A stretch of 38,615 nucleotides of DNA from Oscillospiraceae bacterium (GTDB lineage: Bacteria; Bacillota; Clostridia; Oscillospirales; JAAYXM01). The stretch's first letter is position 1. Each line of letters opens with the position of its first letter. A program made the translations under genes and the position numbers. Below the pieces are notes generated by a model. It saw nothing but the letters and a program-made list of their open reading frames with translations. It was not told the DNA's origin and ran no database searches. Positions 32,613 to 38,615 of this stretch are shown here, one piece after another. The stretch covers positions 1 to 38,615 of the forward strand of contig JAFSIZ010000125.1 in assembly GCA_017439555.1 (NCBI GenBank). The letters are read 5' to 3'.

Positions 32613-33536
32613 CTATTTGATCAAATCCTCTGCAAAGATAAATTCGAAACCGTTTTCAGTCAGGATTTCACTCATTTTATAAATCTTTTCCGCATAATCA
32701 GGCTGATATGCGAAATAATCCTCATAGAAATACTGCTCGTGATCACAGATTCCGATATACTCGTTTCCGAGAAACCTTCCGAACTCCTCCTCAAGCTCAT
32801 CATATCCAAGAAGATTTATACAGGTCAAGCCATATGGCTTGAAGCGCATTCCCGTCTTTTCATCCAAAATCGTATCGAGGGTATTGAGCACTGTGTTCTG
32901 TTCTTTTGTGAAATGATTATAAGCACAAACAGATCTCAATATTGCAACATCGCGAGATTCTCTCGTGAACACCCTTGTTTCGGGCTGACGGTTGTTAAGA
33001 AGCCTCGCCGCATGACCATATGGCAAGGAAGCCGGATCTCCGTTATATTCCTCAACATCACCGACCGTCACATCCATAATTCTTACGCCGCAATCATAAA
33101 GCGCTCGCACACCGGCTTCGCTGACAGGCACCCAATGCGGACATATTCCGTAGGTGAAGGATTTTTCTCCTGCAAAGCGGAAAACCTCGCTCTCAATCTG
33201 CTTAAAGAGATCATAGACATCGCTGTACCGCGCATTTACATGGGGATAGTCTGGAAATTCCTCTTTTGCGTGAAATGCAAGCTTGAGCCAATCGGAAGAT
33301 GCTTCCCATTCGGATCTGTATGCATCTGTCACGTCGGACAATGAAAATTCATCGTTGCCGTAAAACGAATCGGTCCGATAGAAAAGATTGAGCTGAACCT
33401 TCAAGCCGTATTTATCGTGAGCGGCCTTCAACACTTTGAGAAGCGGCGTGTCAAACATCGATTCCGGTCTTGTCCTTGTGAGGTCACGGAGCACCCAAAT
33501 TGTGTCATCAATATAGAAATATGCTTTTCTGCTCAT
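32613..33536 (-). CDS. Conserved hypothetical protein, deacetylase/TIM-barrel-like
   Basis: A 307-residue soluble protein starting MSRKAYFYIDDTIWVLRDL. The Y-x-IDD start, LKAAHDKYGLKVQLNLFY, the lysine-histidine segment WLKLAFHAKEEFPDYPHVNA and the C-terminal ICDHEQYFYEDYF resemble the glycoside hydrolase/deacetylase superfamily (metal Asp-Asp and His). I do not recognise a named family and the catalytic site is not proven. ATG 33536 has AGAGGAGTGA. It is divergent from an AraC regulator, which is the likely controller. A terminator follows. Confidence 0.78.
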   Translation of the reverse strand: MSRKAYFYIDDTIWVLRDLTRTRPESMFDTPLLKVLKAAHDKYGLKVQLNLFYRTDSFYGNDEFSLSDVTDAYRSEWEASSDWLKLAFHAKEEFPDYPHVNARYSDVYDLFKQIESEVFRFAGEKSFTYGICPHWVPVSEAGVRALYDCGVRIMDVTVGDVEEYNGDPASLPYGHAARLLNNRQPETRVFTRESRDVAILRSVCAYNHFTKEQNTVLNTLDTILDEKTGMRFKPYGLTCINLLGYDELEEEFGRFLGNEYIGICDHEQYFYEDYFAYQPDYAEKIYKMSEILTENGFEFIFAEDLIK

Positions 33537-33563
33537 ATTAAATCACTCCTCTGTTTTTGTTTT

Positions 33564-33592
33564 AATATAGCAAACAGTAGAATTCCGTTCAA
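33564..33592 (-). promoter_or_regulatory. SigA promoter of the 32613 gene
   Basis: TTGAAC (33587-33592), 17 bp, TATATT (33564-33569), minus strand. Confidence 0.6.
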
Positions 33593-33611
33593 TTCACAAA
33601 TCACAGAATTA

Positions 33612-33640
33612 TGGACAAAACAGCTATTTTATGCTATCAT
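33612..33640 (+). promoter_or_regulatory. SigA promoter of the AraC regulator
   Basis: TGGACA (33612-33617), 17 bp, TATCAT (33635-33640). It is 20 bp from the divergent promoter, so the two can be co-regulated. Confidence 0.6.
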
Positions 33641-33666
33641 TGATAAAAACAAAAGGAGATGTTCCG

Positions 33667-34506
33667 ATGTTTTCAGCTTTTTTAAAATTCAATAGCATTC
33701 CGAAAATCGGTTTTGCCCATCACTTCTACACAGACGAATATTCTTTTTCATACCGTGGTCACAAGAAAAGCTTTGAGATAGTCTATGTAAAATCCGGCGG
33801 TATTGTCGCCGAGCTTTACGGTGAAAAAATCTATGCACCTGAAGGAAGCATCTTTGTCCTCTTCAGACATCTCCCGTTCACTTTGAAATCCATTGATAAT
33901 CTTCCTCAATCACACTGCACCGTGCAGGTTGCTTTTGACTATGGCTTTACGCTCATCACCGGAGACAAACCTGTTCCGCGCGGTCACGGTCTCTTGCTCC
34001 CGTTTGTCACTCTGCCGTGTCAGGAAACCGAAGCTATAAAAAAAGAGCTTTTTTCCATAGTTTCAGATCTTGGAGTCTCGCGCAGCGAAAACAGCCTTTC
34101 CGGTTCGATAAAATTTCTCGGAATTATGCAAAGTCTCGATGCTCTTGCGCGAAAAAATCAGAGAAAGCAACATTCCCCCGCATCAAATATCACTTATAAG
34201 GTCAAAAGATATATAGCGAAAAACATCAGCGACAATATATCACTCTCAGACATAGGCGATGCGCTGAACCTCACTCCGAGCTATATCAACCACGTCTTCA
34301 AGGCAACTGCAGGTATTCCAATAAAGCAATATATAAACAACGAAAAGGCGAAAAAGATTGCAGAGCTTATAAGGAATCAGGATTTGTCATTCAAAACCGC
34401 CTGTGCAAACGTCGGTATAATAGACCTGTCATATGGATACAGGCTTTTCAAGAAACATATGGGCGTAACTCCGAATGAGTTTTTATCGGGAGATATGCAC
34501 GGATAA
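33667..34506 (+). CDS. AraC family transcriptional regulator
   Basis: A 279-residue regulator with an N-terminal cupin-like sensor (about 15-110: FEIVYVKSGGIVAELYG, YAPEGSIFVLFRHLP) and a C-terminal double helix-turn-helix (about 180-275). The first has NISLSDIGDALNLTPSYINHVFK; the second has FKTACANVGIIDLSYGYRLFKK, then GVTPNEF. It senses probably a sugar or related small molecule (inference). ATG 33667 is chosen with AAAGGAG 8 bases upstream. It is divergent from the 32613 gene. Confidence 0.92.
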   Translation: MFSAFLKFNSIPKIGFAHHFYTDEYSFSYRGHKKSFEIVYVKSGGIVAELYGEKIYAPEGSIFVLFRHLPFTLKSIDNLPQSHCTVQVAFDYGFTLITGDKPVPRGHGLLLPFVTLPCQETEAIKKELFSIVSDLGVSRSENSLSGSIKFLGIMQSLDALARKNQRKQHSPASNITYKVKRYIAKNISDNISLSDIGDALNLTPSYINHVFKATAGIPIKQYINNEKAKKIAELIRNQDLSFKTACANVGIIDLSYGYRLFKKHMGVTPNEFLSGDMHG

Positions 34507-34510
34507 AACT

Positions 34511-34547
34511 ACACCGTTTATTGAAAATTTCAATAAACGGTGTTTTT
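34511..34547. terminator. Bidirectional terminator
   Basis: ACACCGTTTATTGA (34511-34524) pairs with 34530-34543, loop 5, T-run, between convergent genes. Confidence 0.9.
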
Positions 34548-34548
34548 C

Positions 34549-35043
34549 TTATTCTGTCAGATATTCTTCTATCGGAACATCACCTATATACATACCTGAA
34601 ATAACCGATTTGCCATTCTTGATTCTGACTGTAATATACGCCTCAGCCGAAGCTCCGATTACCTTTTCTGCCTCCGGTGCAAGCGTTTCCTCCATATAAT
34701 ATCTGTTATGAGGAAAACTGAAATAATTTTCTTCTGAGCTTATGAGGTATAAACCTTCCTTGGGCGGTTCACTCTCAACGCGCGAAATCTTCGCAAACCC
34801 ATTTTCATCAATCTCAAGAATACCATATCGCCCGCGAACAAAAGATGTAGCAATTGCATCCTCGACACGGATGCTGACATATCTTCCGCGAAACGCATCA
34901 TACGGATCGAAGAGGCCAATATCAAACTTCACCTCTGTTCCGCTTTTCAGCACGTCATATCTCTGCCATATCATATATGACGGAACAAAAAGCTGTATAA
35001 CCAATGCAAGAATCAAAACAGGAAGCAAAATCTTCTTCATCAT
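34549..35043 (-). CDS. GDYXXLXY domain protein
   Basis: A 164-residue membrane-anchored protein. An N-terminal anchor (LLPVLILALVIQLFVPSYMI) is followed by an extracytoplasmic domain with LFDPYDAFRGRYVSIRVED, the D-P-x-D/R-G-x-Y core of the GDYXXLXY family. It lies next to DUF2157, the usual partner. The start overlaps the DUF2157 stop (ATGA at 35043-35040); ATG 35043 or the adjacent ATG 35040 may be used, after AAGGAGG. Function unknown. Confidence 0.85.
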   Translation of the reverse strand: MMKKILLPVLILALVIQLFVPSYMIWQRYDVLKSGTEVKFDIGLFDPYDAFRGRYVSIRVEDAIATSFVRGRYGILEIDENGFAKISRVESEPPKEGLYLISSEENYFSFPHNRYYMEETLAPEAEKVIGASAEAYITVRIKNGKSVISGMYIGDVPIEEYLTE

Positions 35044-36290
35044 TTTTCCTCCTTTGCCTTTTTCCGCATCCTTACCAGATATGAATTGAAACCGAGAAAG
35101 CCGATACCGAGAAGGATGAAAACTACACCTCTGATTCCAAGTGACATTTCGCTGTCGAAAAACCTCATAATTATCAATGTGCAGACTGTTATCATACCGA
35201 CATTGGCATAAAGCAAGCTGACCTTTCTTGCTCCTGCCCAGATATAATAGACACCCACAGCAAGAAGAATGACATTCGCCACAATCATGAATACAACAGA
35301 AAACGGCTCACTGTTAAGCCCAACCAAAGCCCATATTGCGCGCAGGAGCAATGCCGCAAACGCAGCTAATGCTGCCGGAACCACCCTCTGTTTTTTTATC
35401 AGAATTCCTATTGCCAATGCAAGAAAAGCAAGCGTCAGCACAGCAATGGTTATATCCGATTTTATCGAAGACAGCCACCATCCCTCATATGTTGCAAACA
35501 GCATAACAATGAGAGTTCCTGCCGTTCCCGAAATTTCAAGGGAACGCCCTGCTCTTTCCCATAGGACAGACGCAGATCCCAACAAAGCAAAATACGCAAA
35601 AAGCGAGATGAATACATCGAAATCTTCAAGAAGAGAAGTAACCCAAACGAGAATAAACCCCGATATCACAGAGATCCATGCAACATATACCGCTCTTCCG
35701 TTTTCTGCGCGGAAGTTATATATTGCAAACAATGCTCCGACAACATACAGAGCCGTTGACAACGGTGTTTCCCATAAACTGTCAAAACAAAGGCCACCAT
35801 TCAACACTGTCCAGAAATATATCCCGAGCGGCGCAATCGCATTCAATATCAACATAGACGGAAGAGCCAGCACACCGCAAAGAAGGATATAATTCGTAAA
35901 ATCGCTCGGCAGATGGAATATCTGGCCGACAATCGCAACAGAAGAAAACACTCCTGCCATATTGAGGATTGCCGCTCCCTCACAGAAGGCTATGCTGTCC
36001 CGTTTTTTCAAGTATACATATAAAACGAGCACCTGAGATGCTACAAGTGGAAGAAAGCCTATCGCTGTTCTCGCTGCAATCGGAAGCTTATACCAAAGAT
36101 TATGCGCACCGACAAGGACAACCCCCATCCCGACAAACAGTGTCCCGATTATCGAAAACAAAACAATCAGAAGATTGATTTTCTTTTTCGGAGCATATCG
36201 CGTTTTGAGTATTTCCGCGCTCTCGGGGCTGATTATCTCCTCTGTCTGCCATTTCTCTATTTCATCAAGTAACCATTTTTCTTTTCTCAT
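35040..36290 (-). CDS. DUF2157 membrane protein
   Basis: A 416-residue protein with a soluble N-terminus (RKEKWLLDEIEKWQTEEIIS, the family signature region of DUF2157) and about 12 membrane helices. Function unknown. The pair with the GDYXXLXY protein is conserved in bacteria, so they likely act together at the membrane. ATG 36290 is chosen with AAGGAGGTG upstream; ORF extension to 36350 passes through the promoter and is rejected. Confidence 0.88.
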   Translation of the reverse strand: MRKEKWLLDEIEKWQTEEIISPESAEILKTRYAPKKKINLLIVLFSIIGTLFVGMGVVLVGAHNLWYKLPIAARTAIGFLPLVASQVLVLYVYLKKRDSIAFCEGAAILNMAGVFSSVAIVGQIFHLPSDFTNYILLCGVLALPSMLILNAIAPLGIYFWTVLNGGLCFDSLWETPLSTALYVVGALFAIYNFRAENGRAVYVAWISVISGFILVWVTSLLEDFDVFISLFAYFALLGSASVLWERAGRSLEISGTAGTLIVMLFATYEGWWLSSIKSDITIAVLTLAFLALAIGILIKKQRVVPAALAAFAALLLRAIWALVGLNSEPFSVVFMIVANVILLAVGVYYIWAGARKVSLLYANVGMITVCTLIIMRFFDSEMSLGIRGVVFILLGIGFLGFNSYLVRMRKKAKEEK

Positions 36291-36312
36291 TTGCAACACC
36301 TCCTTGAATTTT

Positions 36313-36341
36313 ATTATACATAGATGTGAAAATTTTGTCAA
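36313..36341 (-). promoter_or_regulatory. Consensus SigA promoter of DUF2157-GDYXXLXY
   Basis: TTGACA (36336-36341), 17 bp, TATAAT (36313-36318), minus strand, full consensus. Confidence 0.85.
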
Positions 36342-36350
36342 TACGCGCAT

Positions 36351-36378
36351 AAAGGCCGCTTCAGAATGAAGCAGCCTT
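36351..36378 (-). terminator. Terminator of the AlaX gene
   Basis: AAGGCCGCTTCA (36352-36363) pairs with 36367-36378, one G-U in the RNA. The T-tail is short, so it may be leaky. Confidence 0.65.
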
Positions 36379-36386
36379 CAGTTATG

Positions 36387-37544
36387 TTATTTTAATGTTT
36401 CTTCTGCAAAAGCTATGATTTTTTCTTTTGAATCGGAAACGATTTTACCCTGTGCATAGTTTGGTTTGCCGCCACCTTTGCCGCCGAAGTTCTCATTCAA
36501 TGCTTTGACAATCGGCTTTGTATCGCGTTCTGCGCTGCTGATTACATATATATAATTCTCATTGTCGTCTGTCGAAAACAGCATACAAAGCTCCGCACCT
36601 TCCGCAGAAAGCATATTGGCACAATGGCGCAACTCTTCATATGAAAGTTTTTCCGAAAAAGCCACGGCGCAGTTGTTTATTCTGATCGGAGAAAGCTCAC
36701 TCCAGGCAACACGCTTTAAAAGCTCCTGATTCTCATATCTGAGCGAGCTTATGAGCTCAGTCTGCCTTTCTGCAGCCACGCTAACATCGTTTCTCGGTAC
36801 AGACAGAATCTTCATCATATGCTTATTTGCACGGTTGAGCGCAGAATAATCGTTTAATGCTTCATAACCGGCAAGTACAGTCAGGCGAGTTCCTCCTTTG
36901 TTTGGCGTAGCATCAATAATCTTGACCAGACCTATCTCTCCGGTTCTCAAAACATGTGGAGCACAGCAGGCACAGCAATCTGTCCCTTCAATCGTCACAA
37001 GACGCAGATTTTCAATATTATCAAGTTTGCTCCTGTATTCAATCTCTTTTGCCTCATCATCAGACGGATAAGATATGGTAATCGCAAGATTTTTCCAAAC
37101 TGTAAGGTTAACGAGCTTCTCAACCTTTTCTATATCCGCCTGTGAGAGCACTCCATCAAAAGCAACGGTCATTTCCGGTTCACTCATATGAAAACCGACA
37201 TTATTGTATCCGAAAAGGGAATGAACCAGCCCCGAAAGGATATGCTCCCCGGAATGGCGCTGCATCCGGCTGAAGCGAAGCTCCCAATCCAACGTACATT
37301 TAACCGTTGCACCACGCTGAATCTCGCCTGCAACTTTATGTACTATAACACCGTCGCATATCTGAACATCCAGTACATCTGTTTCGTCTATTTTACCACA
37401 ATCCGCATATTGGCCGCCACCTTCCGGAAAAAACGCCGTTCTGTCAAGCGCAACCCAAAAAGCTCCGTTCTTCTCCTCACAAGAGATTACAACCGCATCA
37501 AATTCGCGGCAATATGCATCTTTCTCATAAAGACGTTCTGTCAT
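36387..37544 (-). CDS. alaX: Alanyl-tRNA editing protein (AlaX-L type)
   Basis: A 385-residue stand-alone editing protein. The AlaRS-like editing domain (about 1-235) has the zinc motifs MQRHSGEHILSGL (HxxxH) and CCACCAPHVLRTGE (CxxxH), and PEGGGQYADCG at the front. A C-terminal DHHA1 domain ends in NFGGKGGGKPNYAQGKI. It deacylates Ser-tRNA(Ala) or Gly-tRNA(Ala) in trans. The first ATG (37553) is followed by another at 37544; MTERLYEKDAY at 37544 is the usual family start and GAGG lies in front. The lengthened C-terminus marks the AlaX-L class. Confidence 0.92.
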   Translation of the reverse strand: MTERLYEKDAYCREFDAVVISCEEKNGAFWVALDRTAFFPEGGGQYADCGKIDETDVLDVQICDGVIVHKVAGEIQRGATVKCTLDWELRFSRMQRHSGEHILSGLVHSLFGYNNVGFHMSEPEMTVAFDGVLSQADIEKVEKLVNLTVWKNLAITISYPSDDEAKEIEYRSKLDNIENLRLVTIEGTDCCACCAPHVLRTGEIGLVKIIDATPNKGGTRLTVLAGYEALNDYSALNRANKHMMKILSVPRNDVSVAAERQTELISSLRYENQELLKRVAWSELSPIRINNCAVAFSEKLSYEELRHCANMLSAEGAELCMLFSTDDNENYIYVISSAERDTKPIVKALNENFGGKGGGKPNYAQGKIVSDSKEKIIAFAEETLK

Positions 37545-37627
37545 TACCATCATCCTCTTTCAAAATTCAAAGCTCATAAAATAATAAAAAATGTCAGGGC
37601 ATAATTTTTAAATCTTATTTTTGCTTC

Positions 37628-38107
37628 TCAACCTTTTATTGCAGCACGCCACTCATCGATCAACCGATCCAGAGAAAATGCCGCATTGGCAGGCGATGTA
37701 GACGGCAGACATATCGCTTTTCTGCAGATTTCTTTTTCGATATATCTCCGAAAATATTTCTCTGCCGTCTTTCCATTCACAAAAATTTGTTCTATCTCTG
37801 CCGAATCCAAAATCTCAGTCAAATCATTTGCTACAACACTTTTTATAGTACTGTCAGCACTTCCCGTAATCTCACACTCAGCAATGACATCCCACAGCGC
37901 AACACCGTTATCAAGCAGCAATCGTCTCTTTTCCTCGACATTTTCCGGAACCTTACTGTCAAATATGGCAGCAATAACCTTCCAGAATCTATTCTGCGGA
38001 TGACCATAAAAAAAGAGTTCAGCTCTCGACTTGACAGACGGAAAGCTTCCCAGGATTAAAATTCTGGAATTTTCATTATAAAGCGGTGGAAATGGATGCT
38101 TTATCAT
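37628..38107 (-). CDS. UDG superfamily family 6 (DNA-deoxyinosine glycosylase)
   Basis: A 159-residue base-excision enzyme. The N-terminal motif ILILGSFPSVKSRAELFFYG and the segment HPQNRFWKVIAAIF are those of family 6 (hypoxanthine-DNA glycosylase). The C-terminal motif is LPSTSPANAAFSLDRLIDEW. It removes hypoxanthine formed by deamination of adenine. ATG 38107 has AGAAGGAGG. It has its own promoter at 38175-38203 and is on the same strand as the RNA-like region before it. Confidence 0.9.
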   Translation of the reverse strand: MIKHPFPPLYNENSRILILGSFPSVKSRAELFFYGHPQNRFWKVIAAIFDSKVPENVEEKRRLLLDNGVALWDVIAECEITGSADSTIKSVVANDLTEILDSAEIEQIFVNGKTAEKYFRRYIEKEICRKAICLPSTSPANAAFSLDRLIDEWRAAIKG

Positions 38108-38174
38108 ATAGTTCCTCCTTCTAACCCTTTAAATCATATTCTTCCGACAAAAATTATTTTATCTTGTAAAAATT

Positions 38175-38203
38175 ATTATATCATATAAAAAATCAAATAA
38201 CAA
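38175..38203 (-). promoter_or_regulatory. SigA promoter of the DNA glycosylase
   Basis: TTGTTA (38198-38203), 17 bp, TATAAT (38175-38180), minus strand. Confidence 0.6.
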
Positions 38204-38216
38204 TCGTCACGCCATT

Positions 38217-38375
38217 ATTGTGCTTTAAGCAAAAACAAAGCATCGGCTCACCCGAGCCTCACTTGTCAACCGCCGGCATTTTTTCTCTCTTCATCTCACG
38301 CTGCAAGCGCTTGGAAGCGTCACCCTACAGGTTTACTTCGCAAACTGAATTAACGGCAGTGTCGCTTCCTGCTCA
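38217..38375 (-). ncRNA. Candidate structured RNA
   Basis: The gap of about 360 bp between the glycosylase gene and the right-edge gene contains a GC-richer block without a protein frame. On the minus strand it shows paired elements: GGCTC-GGGT-GAGCC, CGCTT-CC-AAGCG, CAGTTT/AAA-C-CTG around GCGAAGT, and a long-range CACT..GCCG with CGGC..AGTG. A terminator of the upstream gene precedes it and the glycosylase promoter follows. The raiA RNA family of Firmicutes is the first known class I would test; I cannot confirm membership. Confidence 0.45.
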
Positions 38376-38383
38376 GAATATAG

Positions 38384-38416
38384 AAAAAAGAACAAGGCAC
38401 ACACTGTGCGCCTTGT
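38384..38416 (-). terminator. Terminator of the right-edge gene
   Basis: ACAAGGCACACA (38392-38403) with 38405-38416, one G-U in the RNA, followed on the minus strand by a T-run. Confidence 0.8.
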
Positions 38417-38470
38417 ACTTTTGGCTTTCGGCTACAAAATAGATGTACATTCTCGCAATTCAGTAAGCAT

Positions 38471-38615
38471 CTAATTTAAAATAACCTCAATAACAGGATC
38501 TATAATTTCGGGTGAAAGTTTAGGGATTTTGAATGCTACCATATCCACTCCGTTTGCTTTGCAATCTGAAAAGTGATCTGTATAACCTTCTGTATAAAGA
38601 ATTTCGCTGGCATCG
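38471..38615 (-). CDS. C-terminus of an unidentified protein
   Basis: The minus strand is open from the right edge to TAG at 38471-38473, 47 residues ending PVIEVILN. The visible part contains EGYTDHFSDCKANGVDM. No membrane segment or known motif is seen; the rest lies outside the window. A terminator follows about 55 bases later, which supports a real gene end. Confidence 0.65.
   Translation of the reverse strand, partial: DASEILYTEGYTDHFSDCKANGVDMVAFKIPKLSPEIIDPVIEVILN

Noticed and set aside
36291..36350. N-terminal extension of DUF2157 beginning MRVLTKFSHL
   Set aside because: It would be translated through the consensus promoter and the ribosome site; the family starts at MRKEKWLL.
1..38615. 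CRISPR arrays, insertion sequences, prophage, tRNA or rRNA genes
   Set aside because: No regularly spaced repeats, transposase-like frames, phage structural genes or cloverleaf-forming sequences were recognised by eye.

Overview
This is an ordinary low-to-mid GC Firmicutes chromosome segment, most likely an anaerobic endospore-forming member of the Clostridia (Oscillospiraceae-like). That assignment is inference, resting on: sigH, spoVM, a SpoIIIE/FtsK translocase, the Na+-coupled transporters, TrkAH, ferritin, strong AGGAGG-type ribosome binding sites and consensus TTGACA/TATAAT promoters. Most genes lie on the minus strand in short operons separated by hairpin terminators. I see no rRNA, tRNA, insertion sequence, prophage or CRISPR array.

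Layout. (1) 1-528: the N-terminus of a type III restriction-like DEAD/DEAH helicase runs off the left edge. (2) 589-1720: a zinc-ribbon protein with a possible pseudoknotted leader, and sigH from a promoter so close that its mRNA may be leaderless. (3) 1901-8494: operon ftsK/spoIIIE - ygiQ-type radical SAM - ruvC - ruvA - ruvB (chromosome segregation and Holliday junction processing). (4) 8500-11864: D-malate/tartrate dehydrogenase, then pepF followed by two micro-genes: a 48-residue membrane protein and a 23-residue SpoVM. (5) 11952-13114: an unknown protein and a two-OB-fold SSB-like protein. (6) 13155-17328: PutP-type symporter, an AGCS symporter behind a glycine riboswitch, and a LysR regulator. 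(7) 17460-22072: YitT, TrmO, an M20 peptidase, and a cupin-CcdA-TlpA thiol redox operon. (8) 22193-27218: small membrane and zinc-ribbon proteins, an MBL hydrolase with NnrE, a TPR/Sel1-like protein, and an Xre regulator divergent from a membrane protein across a palindromic operator. (9) 27265-30750: TrkH/TrkA K+ uptake and ferritin. (10) 30883-34506: polysaccharide deacetylase, CPBP protease, a conserved unknown protein, and a divergent AraC regulator. (11) 34549-38107: DUF2157/GDYXXLXY pair, AlaX-type editing protein, UDG family 6 glycosylase. (12) 38108-38615: an RNA-like intergenic region and the C-terminus of an unknown gene.

No single large novel system is evident. The best leads are small: the spoVM micro-operon, the zinc-ribbon leader, the RNA-like region near 38217-38375, the putative leaderless sigH mRNA, two ORF-like stretches downstream of ruvB and tlpA, and the partial restriction helicase at the left edge, which may open a defence island outside the window.
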